The notes: generated from the letters alone by a model not told the origin. A stretch of 64,000 nt of DNA from Streptomyces diastatochromogenes (GCA_026913215.1 JAPTYK010000001.1:2294001-2358000), one strand, 5' to 3'; counted from the first letter of the stretch, positions 37,201 through 48,258 are shown. Numbers and translations: made by a program.

Positions 37201-40200
37201 CGCGGCCGACCGCGTCGTAGGTCGTCTGGGTGTAGACGTTCGGGTCGTTGTAGCGCGCGTCCGCCGGGTCGTAGGGCTGGTACTGCTTGACCGGACGGTT
37301 GAGCTTGTCGTACTCGGTGCGGCTGGTGAAGTCGTCGACGGCCGCGGTCGCGGTGCCGCGCGGGCTGATCACCTTGGTGGTGTTGCCCATCTGGTCGTAC
37401 TCGAACTTCGTGACGCGCAGGGTGCCGGCCGCGTAGGGGACCCGCTGCTCGGTCTTCTTGCCGCGCTGGTCGTAGACGACCTCGCTGGTGTTGCCCTCCT
37501 TGTCGGTGCTCCGCACCAGCAGCGAGTCCTTGTCGTACTCGCTCGTGGTGAACTTGCCCGCCGCGTCGGTGACCTTGGTGACGCGGTGGTTGAGGTCGAA
37601 GGCGCTCTTGCTGGTGTAGTCGGTCGTGTCCGCGGTCGCGTTCTTCTTCGGGTCGATGACCGTGACCGGGTTGCCGACGTTGTCGTACTCGTAGGAGACC
37701 TTGTCGCCCTGGGCGTTCACCACCGAGACGAGCTGGTAGATCTCGTTGTAGGTGTTGGTGGTGACGTAGTCGTCCGGGACGGAGGCCGTCGCCACGCCCT
37801 TGGGCTCGGTCGTGGTCCTGAGGTTGCCGACCTTGTCGTAGGTGTAGCGGGTCGTGCGGCCGCTCAGGTTGTTGTCCGGGCCGGTCGACTCGGTCACCTG
37901 GTCCGCGGCGTCGTAGACCGCGGTGGACACCACGCCGTCGGCGGCGGTGCTGGTGGTGACGTTGTCGTTGGCGTCGTACACCGGGGCGGGAGTGGTGATG
38001 AAGACCCCCTGCGCCTGGTCCTTGGGCAGCTTGTTGACCAGCGGACGCTTGAAGACGTCGTAGGTCTCGGTGGTGGTGGTGCCCAGCGCGTCGGTCACCG
38101 AGGTGACCTGGCCGCGCTCGTCGTAGACGAACGCGGTGGCGTGGTTCTCCGCGTCGGTGATCGTCCTGGGGTAGCCCATGACGTCGAAGTCGGAGTTGAC
38201 CGTCGCGTTGCCGTTGGCGTCGGTGGCCCTGGTCAGCTGACCGTAGGCGTCGTACTCGTACTTCGTGGTGTAGTCGTCCGGCACCGAGGTGGTGGCGGCG
38301 CCCAGCGGGTCCGTGACCGTCTTCAGGTTGCCGAAGGCGTCATAGCCGAACTGCCACGTGCGGCCCTCCGGGGAGGTCTTGGTGGCCAGGTCGGCCGAGA
38401 AGCCGTCCGCGCGGGTCAGGTACGTGTAGACCGTCGCCGCGGTGCCGTTCTTGTTGGCCTCCGCGTCCTTCTTCGTCAGCGGGTTGCCGGTCTTCTGGTC
38501 GTACGTCCAGGTGGTCCGGGCGCCGTTCGCCTCCTTCATGAGGATGACGTTGTTGTCCGCGTCCCAGGACATGTCCACGGTCTCGGACTTGGCGTTGGTG
38601 GCCTTCACCTGGCGGCCGAAGTCGTCCAGGACGTAGTCCGAGGAGTGCGCCTCGGAGTCCGTGACCTTGGTGTCGGTGAACTTCGAGTTCGCCGGGTCGG
38701 CCTGGTAGGCGAACGTCGTGTCGTTGTTCAGCCGGTCCGTGATGGTCTTGGTCCACCAGTGGTACTTCGGGTCGTCGCCGGTCTTCGGGGCGTAGTAGTC
38801 CAGCTTGGTGGCGTTGCCCCGGGGGTCGGTGGCCGCCACCATCTTGACGTTCTTGTTGCCCTGCGTGGCGTCGTAGGTGAACGCGAAGACCTTCGGCTGC
38901 GAGGAGCCCGCGCCGTCGGTGAACCGGCCGAGCAGGCCCTTGTCCGTGTACCGGAAGTCGATCCTGCGGCCGGAGACGTCGGTGACCGACTTGACGTGGT
39001 CGTAGATCTTGGAGTTGGTCAGGTTCGAACCCGTGGCGACGGTGCCCGTGTCCGTGACGTACTCGTAGGAGTTGTCGCCCTTCTTGAAGTAGTCCACCGT
39101 CAGCGTCTGCCGCGACGCGGGGTCGGTGATGTACCTCAGGAACTTGGTGGGCTTGTTGTTGGACTTCCGCTCCTCGTAGGTGAACAGCATGGTGTTGCCG
39201 TTCTTGTCCACCGTCGAGGTCAGGTAGCCGTCGCAGCCGAAGAGGAAGCGGGTCCCGTCCGGACGGAGCATCGTCCAGGCGTCCGGGATCGGGTCCTTCA
39301 GCGGGGTGCAGTCCAGACCGGGCTTGGCCGTCAGCTTGTAGTGCACACCGGCCGGCGCCTTCCACGCGCTCGTGGCCGCGTCCCAGCGGAACACGTGGGT
39401 GGTGCCGTCACCGTCGGGGAGACGGATCTCGGTCGGGTTGGGCTTGGGCTGGAACTCCAGCGGCGCTCCCAGCCGGACCGGTCCCGACGCCTGCATGGAC
39501 CAACCGTAGCCGGAGACCGTGTCGGAGGTGTCCAGGCTGTTGTAGGCCAGCCGGAAGAAGGTGTTCAGGCCCCGGCCGGGGTTGTTGAACGCGTTGTACG
39601 ACCACACCGCGTTGCCGGAGGACATGTTGTTCATCATGCTGGCGCCGGCGCCGGTGTTCTTGCCGGTGTAGCCGTAGAACTTCTCCAGGCCGAGCGTGTT
39701 GGAGGTCGGGTCCTCCACCGCCACGTTCTGGGCGAGGCCGGGGATGCCGGAGGTGCCCGAGACCCAGGTGCCGGTCGTCTTGTTGTAGACGTCCCAGGTC
39801 AGGACGTAGTCGGTGCGCTTGTTGCCGTTGTCCGAGTTGATCGGCGTCTTCACCTGCGCCTGCAGGCCGACCGAACCGCCCGGCGCCACGTTCGACGGCA
39901 GGGCCGTCTGGACCTGGTTGCCGCCGGTGGTGACGTCCGTGCCGTCGGGCAGCGCCCACTTGTAGGTCAGGACGTTGTCGGCCGGGGTCCAGGTGGACGC
40001 GGTGGTGTTGGTCAGGTTGAAGTCGACCGTGTAGTCGCTGTTCGGGGTCATGCGCGCGGGGGTCTGCGGCGCGTAGTACGTCGAGTCCGTGGTGGAGTCG
40101 ATGTACGTGACCACGATCCGGGGCTGGAGCCGCGGCTCGGTGCCCTCGGACGACAGGAAGAGGGTGCGCTCCTGCGAGGCGGCCTCGTCGGCCGTCTTCA

Positions 40201-42936
40201 GGACGACGCCCTTCTGGGAGGCCGGGGTGGTCACCCAGGACTGCGCCAGCGAGGTGACGTTCCAGTCGTGGCGGGCCGGGTCGTTCGTCATCGCCCCGGT
40301 GTCGGCGACGGAGGCGCCGAAGTCACCGCCCTGCGCGGTCCAGTTGGTGGCGGCGTCCGCCTTCACCCAGGTCGCGGACTCGTCGAAGTCGCGGGTCAGC
40401 GGGCGCAGTTCGTAGATCGCTCCGGCGGTGTCCTGGGCGGTCTGCGTGGACCACAGGCGCACGTTCGCGTCCAGGACCCGGGCCGTGGCGGGAATGCCGA
40501 GGGCCGGGAACCTGAGCAGGGCGCGGGTGTCGCCGTAGGTGGCGGAGTTGTTGCCGACGGACAGCCAGTTCTTCGCGCCGGAGTCGTCGATCGTGTCATG
40601 CGCCGTGGTGGGCTGCGCCGAGGACAGGGTGGTGTCCTGCGTCGCGGTGAACACCTTCGTCGTGCGGCCGGCCTTCGGCAGGCGCACGAGCTGGGTGGGC
40701 GCGGCGACGACCTGCCCGTCCTTCGTCTTCACCGCGACCATGTAGTAGTAGGCGCGGCCGTACGGGTCGGGGTCGTCGGCCTTCGTCGGCGTCGCGGAGG
40801 TGTCGGTGTACGACGTGGTGCCGGGCGCGACCGGTGCCACGAGCGTGGCGGCCGAGGGGGTGAAGGTCTGGCTGACGGAGCGGTGGACCTGGTACTCGAC
40901 GATGTCGTCGCCGGTGCCGACCGGGTCCTTGTCCTGGTAGGCGGACCAGTTCAGCTCGGCGCCGGTGTCGTGGATGGTGGTCGGGGCGGCGAGGTCGACG
41001 CCCTGACGGCCGAAGGTCAGGACCAGGCGCGGGTAGTTGGCGGTCTCGCCGCCGTACCCGAACTCTGAGCCCTCGTAGCGCGGACCGCCCTTGGGGCCGT
41101 TCGCGGACTCGTCACCGGCCTTGATCACGAAGCCGTTGTTGACGTTCGTGCCGTCGATCCAGGACTGGACGGTCTTGGTGACCGGGAAGGAGTGCCAGGT
41201 GTTCAGCTCGCCGGGCTGCTTGGTGACCACGCCGCCCTTGGTGAACCGGACCGCGTCGGCGATGACCGAGGTCGTGGCCGAGGCGGGGCCGTCACCGAGG
41301 ACGATCTTGCCGAGCGTGCCCGCCTTGAACGGGTGCGAGCCCAGCGTCTTCCAGACGCCGGCGGTGCCGGCCTGCTGGTTGACGGTGTAGGCCTTCGTGC
41401 CGCCGTCGTAGGTGACGGTGAACGGCGCGTTCACGGCGCGGTCCGAGGCCGGGACGTTGTGCGTCTCGACCTGGTAGGTGCCGTCCTCGGGAAGGCTCGG
41501 CTGCCAGGTGTACGTGTCGCCGGCGACGGCGTCCTTGTTGTACATGTACGTCTGGTTGACCGCGTACTGGGTGTACGCCGTGTTCCCCGAGGCGGGCCAG
41601 GCGCCGACGGCGGCCGTGCGGCCGGCGTCGCCGTTGTCCACCACGACCGCCGTGCCGGACAGCTCGCCGGTGAGGGCGTTGGCGTTGCTCCAGGTCGCCC
41701 CGGACTCGGTCCAGGCCTGGGTGGCGCGGTGGGCCTCCAGCTGGACCTCGGTGTCGCCCGTGGTGTGGGTCTGGTCGAAGTACAGCCGCAGGTCGGCCGA
41801 GTCCAGCTTGGTGCCGGCCGGGATGCTGCCGACCGGGAACCGGATGAGGGCCCGCGAGGAGCCCGTGGAGGTGTTGCCGACGGACAGGCGCCAGTTGTCG
41901 TCGTAGTTCGTCGTCGCGCCGTCCGACGAGATCATCACGTCCTGCGCCGTGGTCGGCGTCGGCGCGATGGAGAGCGTCGGGTCGATGGTGACCGGGTACT
42001 GCCGCTCGGGCGCGGCCAGCCACGTCGCGTCCGGCGTGACCGTGAGCTTCCAGCCGTGCCCGGCCCTCGTCAGCTTCTGGGCCACGTTCCCGCTGTAGGC
42101 GGAGCCGTACGGTGCCTTCGCGTCCTTCCTCGCGTCCGTCATGAACGCCGCGGGGATGACGAGGACCGGGTCCGCGCCCTCGCCGTAGAAGGAGACCGAG
42201 CCGTCCTTGTTCTGCTTCGGCGTCAGGCCGCCGGAGTCCAGCGTGAAGGTGAAGGACACCGGACCGGACGGCTTCGCGCCCAGGACGATGTTCTCCTTGA
42301 CCCGCCCCGGACCGACTTCGTACGACAGGTCCGCGCCGGAGACCGCGTCCTTGTACGTGACCGTGTCGCCCTTGGCCGCCGGCGCGAGCTTCCCCGCGCC
42401 TTCGAGGCCCAGGGTCACCGCGTGCCCGTCACCGGCCTCGAAGCGGACCAGCCTGCCCGCGTCCGAGCCGAACCAGCTGGACGCCGCGTTCGTCGTGTTG
42501 GCGAAGGGGAAGCCCTCGGCCCCGGACGGGACGACCGTCGGGTCGATGTCCTTCCAGGACTTCCCGCCCGGTAGCCGGTCGGGACGGCCGACACCTCGGC
42601 CTGCACGCGGCCGTCGGACAGCTGCCAGTAGCGGGCGTTCGCCGTCCGCTTCCCGGTCAGCTCGGCGACGCGCTTCGACTGGGGGGCCGCCTTGCCCTTC
42701 GGCAGCTTCTCCCGGCTCGGCACCACCGGGGCCCCGCCGGTCGACGCCGCCCCGGTCCCCCGCGATCCGTCCTGGTTCCCGTCCCCCGAGAACCAGCCCG
42801 CGATCGTGTCGGAGACGCTCTTGTCGTCACCCGCCGCCGGTGACCGCGGAGTCCCATAGGCGACCTGCGGCCACAGCGTGCCCGCCACCGTCGCCACGAC
42901 AAGACAGGAGAGATATCTCCTGTACGGAACTTTCAC
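34277..42936 (-). CDS. RHS/YD-repeat polymorphic toxin-like protein with unassigned C-terminal domain
   Basis: This is the largest gene, about 2886 residues. GTG 42936 follows AAAGGTATTGAG and gives a signal sequence (RRYLSCLVVATVAGTLWPQVAYG); ATG 42954 is also possible. Order: proline-rich linker, DNRLRE-type beta domain (ALIRFPVGSIPAGTKLDSAD), a golvesin-like domain (about 41640-41240), Ig-like repeats, many YD repeats (38900-35700) with a second golvesin-like insert (about 36930-36540), then the RHS core YRFSAKRWDAASGTYDMGFR and NRYAFTGGNPISSVEIDGH. The last 270 residues (35090-34277) differ from RHS sequence and end in a serine run plus GGFLDTVTSWLGSLF. RHS shells encapsulate such C-terminal toxins. 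One base is lost near 42574; the remaining 8.3 kb reads without a break. Confidence 0.9.
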
Positions 42937-43253
42937 CTCAATACCTTTCGGCATCGGCACGCCCGCGCCGCTGCATGCGAAATGGGCATGCCGAACGAGC
43001 TGGTGCGAAGGTTTCCGCCCAGCTTGGAGCAATGCGCAGCGAGCGCACGGAAGATGAGAACCGCGAGCTCACGGGCATTGCAGCGGGCTTTCTAGTCACT
43101 TCCGCGAGGCCCGGTCAACCCCGAGACATAAAGGACAAATAAAGGGCTCTAGGGGTGCGGTTCGCCCGATTCTTCCGCTCGCTCGCCCACGACCGACGGC
43201 GTGGTGTATAACCGCCCGGTTCCTCTACCGACCGACCGAAAGCCGGCCCTCTC
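42937..43253. other. Divergent intergenic region between RHS and MmpS-like genes
   Basis: This 317-bp gap is less GC-rich than its surroundings (for example GGACAAATAAAGGGCTC near 43131-43147). TATAAC at 43207-43212 is a plausible -10 box for the MmpS-like gene. It has no convincing reading frame, so it probably holds the two divergent promoters. Confidence 0.5.
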
Positions 43254-43723
43254 ATGTCGTCCAATGAACGCGCGGAAAGCGCAGCTCCGGAGGAGAACGA
43301 GCCCGGGAGCCCGGAGCACACCCCCGGCCGACGGGGACGGCTGATCGCCGCAACCGCCCTGCTGGCCTGCGCCGCTCTCGTCGGCTACGGCGTCCTCGGC
43401 ACCGACGCCCGGCCGAACACCGGCACCGCGCCGACCGCCGAGGTGACGTACGCGGTCACGGGTACGGGAACCGCCGAGATCTCCTATCTCACCCGCGACG
43501 AAACCGGTACGACCACCGTCGAAAAGGCCGTCACCCTCCCTGGACCACATCGGTCCAAATGCCCCTCGGCAAGCCCCCGACCGTCACCGTCGTCCTCGAC
43601 GAAAAGGGCGGACAGGCCTCCTGCACCCTCACCGTCCGAAACAAGCACATCCAGCGCTCCACCGCCACGGGCCCATTCGGCCGCACCGCGTGCACGGGAG
43701 GGGACGAGACCCGGCAGAGCTGA
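43254..43723 (+). CDS. MmpS-like membrane-anchored protein (one frameshift)
   Basis: The ATG at 43254 (MSSNERAESAAPEENEPGSP) is followed by one membrane helix (RLIAATALLACAALVGYGVL) and an extracytoplasmic beta domain: AEVTYAVTGTGTAEISYLTR, then VTLPWTTSVQMPLGKPPTV and CTLTVRNKH. This is the MmpS/transport accessory fold, a single-pass protein with a small Ig-like outer domain, here without an MmpL partner nearby. One C is lost near 43547 (CTCCCTGG). Restored length is 156 residues. It is divergent from the RHS gene. Confidence 0.82.
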
Positions 43724-44129
43724 TTCCCGCCGGTCCGATTCCCGTCGGTCCGATTCCCGATCGGCGATTCACCCGAACTCTTGTCGGCGAAGGTTCATTT
43801 CCTGGATTCGTTCCGGCAGCCGCCAAGGGTCGCTTCGCGCTGCCCGGAAACATTCCCCGCCCCCGGGGGCGGACACCGGACCGGCCGTCCCGCCCGGCAC
43901 CAGCCATTCGGACCAGTGTGCGGCGTGTCACACGCGGGGGTGGGGGAGCACCGTGGAATCATCGTCCTGGATCCGCACCCACGTTCCCTCCGGAACTCCG
44001 GGCCGGGAGGACCAGGGACCGGCACGACAGGCCGGGAACACCCGCCTCGCTCCATGGGCGAGGGGTGAGCTCCGCCTGCGGAAACGCCCCCTCAGGGGTG
44101 TTTCCGCAGGTCAGAACGTTTTTCTTCGG
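43724..44129. other. Non-coding stretch with 15-bp repeats
   Basis: This 406-bp gap has no supported gene. At its start GATTCCCGTCGGTCC-like units repeat about three times (43722-43765), just after the MmpS-like stop. The hairpin at 44075-44110 lies near its end. A 164-codon plus-strand frame runs through it into the tRNA gene, but it has no family match and I reject it. Confidence 0.55.
44075..44110. terminator. Hairpin downstream of tRNA (CAT)
   Basis: CCTGCGGAAACGCCCC and GGGGTGTTTCCGCAGG form a 16-bp stem with a 4-nt loop (one G-T pair), 20 bp beyond the 3' end of the minus-strand tRNA gene. Confidence 0.7.
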
Positions 44130-44203
44130 TGGGGCGGGTGGGACTCGAACCCACGGCCGACGGATTATGAGTCCGCTGCTCTAACCGGCTGAGCTACCGC
44201 CCC
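44130..44203 (-). tRNA. tRNA with CAT anticodon (Met, or Ile2)
   Basis: This 74-nt cloverleaf has acceptor GGGGCGG/CCGCCCC, D-arm AGCTCAGCCGGTTAGAGC, anticodon loop CTCATAA and T-loop GGTTCGAGTCC; the 3' CCA is not encoded. The CAT loop fits elongator Met, or Ile2 whose C34 becomes lysidine. The sequence alone does not decide it. It is not the initiator type. Confidence 0.93.
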
Positions 44204-44340
44204 GAACGGTGAGGCGCGTACATGTGTGCGCGCCGTCTGCCGCAGCATAGCCGCTCATACGATCTCCTGCTTCGGATGATCGGCTCTGCTCGACCATGAA
44301 GACCGCGTGGGGTCCCGGATGGTTCCCCGAGACGCGAAAA

Positions 44341-44357
44341 AGGACCCCGAAGGGTCC
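44341..44357 (-). terminator. Intrinsic terminator between tRNA genes
   Basis: AGGACCC and GGGTCCT pair around a short loop; read on the minus strand the stem is followed by TTTTTCG. It lies 12 bp after the second tRNA-Asn and is the clearest U-tract terminator in the window. Confidence 0.8.
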
Positions 44358-44369
44358 TCTTCCGTCTCG

Positions 44370-44442
44370 CTCCCCCGGCTGGACTCGAACCAGCAACCCT
44401 CCGGTTAACAGCCGAATGCTCTGCCAATTGAGCTACAGGGGA
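44370..44442 (-). tRNA. tRNA-Asn (GTT)
   Basis: This is a 73-nt cloverleaf: acceptor TCCCCTG/CGGGGGA, D-arm AGCTCAATTGGCAGAGC, anticodon loop CTGTTAA (GTT) and T-loop GGTTCGAGTCC. It differs from the copy at 44448 in the anticodon stem and T-stem (TTCGG and GCTGG versions). The CCA is not encoded. Confidence 0.96.
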
Positions 44443-44447
44443 TCGCG

Positions 44448-44520
44448 CTCCCCCGACTGGACTCGAACCAGTAACCTGCCGGTTAACAGCCGGCTGCTCT
44501 GCCAATTGAGCTACAGGGGA
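44448..44520 (-). tRNA. tRNA-Asn (GTT), first copy in transcription order
   Basis: This 73-nt cloverleaf has the same acceptor and anticodon loop as the copy 5 bp downstream, with stems GCCGG/CCGGC and ACTGG/CCAGT. The two are tandem and probably co-transcribed. Confidence 0.96.
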
Positions 44521-44653
44521 TTGCTGCGTTGCATCGAACGGATCCACCTCGGGCCTTGCCGGGCGGCGACCGCTCGCTGCGAGACATACATTAGCGCAAG
44601 CAGGGGTGCTCCGCCAATCGGTTCCCCAGGGCCTCCAGGGAAGGATCGCCGCC

Positions 44654-44964
44654 GTGCGGTACAAGCTGACGTTCGTCGTGGACTCGCCCTCGGTTACGTG
44701 GTCGGCACGCGGGCCGGACGCGAGCGCTACGAGCAGATGAAGAAGTCCGCGCAGGACCTGGCGCGCAACCCCGCCGTGCGGAACGCGGCGGAGACCGCGG
44801 CCCAGACCGGGCGGCAGGCCGCGGGCAGGGCCGCGCACCTCGTGGGCGACAAGGTGGGCGACCGGCTGCCGTCCTCGGTGACCGACCGGGTGCACGCGCT
44901 GCGCGAGCGCGGCCGGGTCAACGGCAAGGTCGACGAGGAGGACTGGGGCACCAGCAACACCTGA
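44654..44964 (+). CDS. Small YtxH-like membrane protein (one frameshift)
   Basis: The GTG at 44654 follows GGGAAGGA. The protein begins VRYKLTFVVGLALGYVVGTR, a single short membrane segment with a glycine motif, then an Ala/Arg-rich amphipathic helix and a hydrophilic tail ending EEDWGTSNT. This resembles YtxH-type stress-related small proteins; actinobacterial members have no proven role. One G is lost near 44681, giving 103 residues. It stands 28 bp ahead of the sugar kinase gene, so the two may share a transcript. Confidence 0.75.
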
Positions 44965-44992
44965 GCCCGCGCGTGCGGCAGAATCATGTGTC

Positions 44993-46428
44993 ATGGGGAT
45001 AGTCGCCGGACTGGACAGCTCTGCGGAGTTCACACGCATCGTCGTCTGTGACACGGACACGGGTGCCGTACTGCGGCAGGGGTACGCCGCGCATCCCGGC
45101 GAACCCAAGGCCGTCGACGTCGACCCGCAGACCTGGCTGCTCTCGCTGGGGGAGGCCGCCACCGGCGGGCTCCTGGAGGGCGTGGAGGCCATCGGCGTCT
45201 CGGCGCAGCAGCACGGGCTCGTGCCGCTCGACGCGCAGGGCGGCCTGGTGCGGCCCGCGCTGGTCCGCAACGACAAGCGGGCGCAGGTCGCCGCCGCCGA
45301 CCTCGTCGAGGCGCTGGGCGGACGGCAGGCCTGGGCCGAGGCCGTCGGCGCCGCGCCCGGAGCCGGGCAGGCGGTCGCCAAGCTGCGCTGGCTGGCCCGT
45401 ACGGAGCCCGAGAACGCCCAGCGGGTCGCGATGGTCCTCCAGCCCCACGACTGGCTCGTCTGGCAGCTCCTGGGCCGTCCCGCCCGCCGCACCACCGACC
45501 GCGGCGCCGCCTCCGGCACCGGCTACTGGTCGGCCCGCACCGGCACGTACCGCCCCGACCTCGTCGAGCTGGCCCTCGGCCACCAGGCCGTGCTGCCCGA
45601 GGTCCTCGGGCCCGCCGAGGCCGCCGGCATCACCCCGAGGGCCTCCTGGTCTCCGCCGGCACCGGCGAGACGATGGCCGCCGCCTTCGGGCTGGGCCTCG
45701 GCCCCGGCGACGCGGTGGTCTCGCTCGGCGCCTCCGGCTCCGTGATGGCCGTGCACCACGAGGCCCTCGCCGACCCCAGCGGCATGATCACCTCCTTCGC
45801 CGACGCCACCGGCATGCACCTGCCCGTCGTCTCCACCTCGAACGCGGTGCGGGCGCTGCGCGGGACCGCCGAGATGCTGGGCACGGAGTCCCTCGACGAG
45901 CTCTCCGCGCTCGCGCTGAAGTCGACGCCCGGCGCCTCCGGGCTCGTCCTGCTGCCCTATCTGGAGGGCGAGCGGACCCCGAACCTGCCACACACCGCGG
46001 GCACGCTCAGCGGGCTGCGGCGCGAGTCGATGAAGCCCGAGCACCTGGCGCGGGCGGCGTTCGAGGGCATGCTCTGCGCGCTCGCCGACGCCATGGACGT
46101 GCTGCGCGGGCGGGGCGTGGAGGTGCGGCGGGTCTTCCTGCTCGGCGCGGCGGCCGCCCTGCCGGCCGTGCAGGCGCTCGCCCCGGCGCTCTTCGGCGCC
46201 CAGGTCGTCGTCCCCAGCCGGCCGACTACGCGGCGCTCGGCGCGGCCCGGCAGGCCGCCTGGGCGCTCGGGGTCGCGCGGGCACGCTGTCCCCGTCCGCT
46301 CCCCGGCCTGGCAGGGCGCGGTCGCGCAGATCCTGGAGCCCGGCGAGGAGCTCGCGGTCGGGCAGGCGGTGCGGCAGCAGTACGTGGCGACGCGGGAGCA
46401 GATCCACCCGGGCGCGTTCGGCGCCTGA
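44993..46428 (+). CDS. FGGY-family carbohydrate kinase (xylulokinase-like; frameshifted)
   Basis: It starts at ATG 44993 (MGIVAGLDSSAEFTRIVVCD), with the phosphate-1 loop GLDSS. Other FGGY marks are GVSAQQHGLVPLDAQG, VRNDKRA, LQPHDWLVWQLLG, TTDRGAASGTGYWSART, VSLGASGSVMAV, LPYLEGERTPNLP and FLLGAAAALPAVQAL. The sequence matches actinobacterial xylulokinases, which phosphorylate D-xylulose with ATP. Four bases are lost (near 45642, 46217, 46282 and 46303). Restored length is 479 residues, the family norm. No xylose isomerase or sugar transporter adjoins, so the sugar is not certain. Confidence 0.87.
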
Positions 46429-46524
46429 GGGTCGTACACCGGTTCGTAAAGTCTTGACCAGGGCGCCGCCCGCGCCCCAAAACGGAGTCGTAACGCTCCG
46501 GCGGTGCGGGCGATAGTAGGACCC

Positions 46525-48258
46525 GTGCTCATAAGACTTCTCCGAACCCACCTGCGGCCGTATCGAAAACCCATCGCGCTGCTCGTCCTGCTGCAGTTCC
46601 TGCAGACCTGCGCGAGCCTCTACCTGCCCACCCTGAACGCCGACATCATCGACAACGGTGTCGTCAACGGCGACACCGGCTACATCCTGCGCTTCGGCGC
46701 CCTGATGGTCGGCGTCTCCGTCGTCCAGGTCGTCTGCAACATCGGTGCCGTGTACTACGGCGCGCGCACCGCCTCGGCGCTCGGCCGCGACGTGCGCGCC
46801 GCCGTCTTCGACCGGGTGCAGTCCTTCTCCGCCCGGGAGCTCGGCCACTTCGGCGCGCCCTCGCTGATCACCCGTACGACCAACGACGTGCAGCAGGTCC
46901 AGATGCTGGTCCTGATGGCGTTCACCCTGATGGTCTCGGCGCCCATCATGTGCGTCGGCGGCATCGTGATGGCGCTCGGCCAGGACGTCCCCCTGTCGGG
47001 CGTGCTGCTCGCGGTGGTGCCGGTCCTCGGCGTCGCCGTCTCGCTGATCGTGCGGAAGATGCGGCCCCTCTTCCGGACCATGCAGACGCGCCTCGACACG
47101 GTGAACCGGGTGCTGCGCGAGCAGATCACCGGCAACCGGGTCATCCGCGCCTTCGTGAAGGACGGGTACGAGGAGGAGCGCTTCCGGGGCGCCAACGGCG
47201 AGCTGACCGACGTGTCGATGGCGACCGGGCGGCTGATGGCGCTGATGTTCCCGACGGTGATGACCGTCGTGAACGTCTCCAGCGTGGCCGTGGTCTGGTT
47301 CGGCGCGCACCGCATCGACAGCGGCGGGATGGAGATCGGCGCGCTGACCGCCTTCCTCGCCTATCTGATGCAGATCGTGATGGCCGTCATGATGGCCACC
47401 TTCATGTTCATGATGGTGCCGCGCGCCGAGGTCTGCGCGGAGCGCATCGAGGAGGTCCTCGGCACGGAGACGAGCGTCGTGCCGCCGGCCGAGCCGGTGA
47501 CGAAGCTGCTGAAGCGCGGACACCTGGAGGTCAAGAGCGCGGACTTCCGGTACCCGGGCGCGGAGGAGTCGGTCCTCAAGGACGTGGCGCTGGTCGCCCG
47601 GCCCGGTGAGACCACCGCGATCATCGGCTCGACGGGCAGCGGCAAGTCGACGCTGCTCGGGCTCGTGCCCCGGCTCTTCGACGCCACCGGCGGCGAGGTC
47701 CTCGTCGACGGCGTGGACGTGCGGAAGCTCGACCCGCGGCTGATGGCGAGGACCGTGGGGCTCGTCCCGCAGAAGCCGTACCTCTTCTCGGGGACGGTGG
47801 CGACGAACCTGCGGTACGGGAAGCCCGACGCGACCGACGAGGAGCTCTGGCACGCCCTGGAGGTCGCCCAGGCCAAGGACTTCGTGTCCAGGCTGGAGGG
47901 CGGTCTGAACGCCCCGATCGCGCAGGGCGGCACCAACGTCTCCGGCGGGCAGCGCCAGCGCCTCGCCATCGCGCGGACGCTCGTGCAGCGGCCGGAGATC
48001 TATCTGTTCGACGACTCCTTCTCCGCGCTCGACTACGAGACGGACGCCCTGCTGCGGGCCGCGCTGGCCCGGGAGACGGCCGACTCGACCGTGGTGATCG
48101 TCGCCCAGCGCGTGTCGACCATCCGCGACGCCGACCGGATCGTCGTCCTCGACGAGGGCCGGGTCGTGGGCACCGGACGGCACCGTGAGCTGATGGCGGA
48201 GAACGAGACGTACCGGGAGATCGTGCTCTCCCAGCTGACCGAGGCGGAGGCAGCCTGA
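46525..48258 (+). CDS. ABC exporter half-transporter, subunit 1 of a heterodimer
   Basis: This is an intact 577-residue protein. GTG 46525 follows AGGA. An N-terminal exporter membrane domain with six helices is followed by an ATPase: Walker A GSTGSGKST near residue 368, signature VSGGQRQR near 471, and Walker B IYLFDDSFSALD near 492. The Walker B carries Asp where the catalytic Glu belongs, so this site is the weak one, as in TM287/288-like heterodimers. Its stop overlaps the next start (TGATG). The substrate is unknown; a drug or lipid is usual for the type. A close paralogue pair lies at 61961-64000. Confidence 0.93.
   Translation: MLIRLLRTHLRPYRKPIALLVLLQFLQTCASLYLPTLNADIIDNGVVNGDTGYILRFGALMVGVSVVQVVCNIGAVYYGARTASALGRDVRAAVFDRVQSFSARELGHFGAPSLITRTTNDVQQVQMLVLMAFTLMVSAPIMCVGGIVMALGQDVPLSGVLLAVVPVLGVAVSLIVRKMRPLFRTMQTRLDTVNRVLREQITGNRVIRAFVKDGYEEERFRGANGELTDVSMATGRLMALMFPTVMTVVNVSSVAVVWFGAHRIDSGGMEIGALTAFLAYLMQIVMAVMMATFMFMMVPRAEVCAERIEEVLGTETSVVPPAEPVTKLLKRGHLEVKSADFRYPGAEESVLKDVALVARPGETTAIIGSTGSGKSTLLGLVPRLFDATGGEVLVDGVDVRKLDPRLMARTVGLVPQKPYLFSGTVATNLRYGKPDATDEELWHALEVAQAKDFVSRLEGGLNAPIAQGGTNVSGGQRQRLAIARTLVQRPEIYLFDDSFSALDYETDALLRAALARETADSTVVIVAQRVSTIRDADRIVVLDEGRVVGTGRHRELMAENETYREIVLSQLTEAEAA

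Noticed and set aside
33758..41068. A 2436-codon open frame on the plus strand
   Set aside because: It lies opposite the RHS gene and its translation is Val/Gly/Arg-rich low-complexity text typical of antisense GC-rich codon bias; the RHS strand carries all motifs.
43690..44184. A 164-codon plus-strand gene in the gap before the tRNAs
   Set aside because: It runs across repeats and into the tRNA gene on the other strand, has no ribosome site, and its translation has no recognisable domain.
44130..44520. tRNA genes as integration sites for a mobile element
   Set aside because: No integrase, excisionase or direct repeat of the tRNA 3' end was seen on either side.
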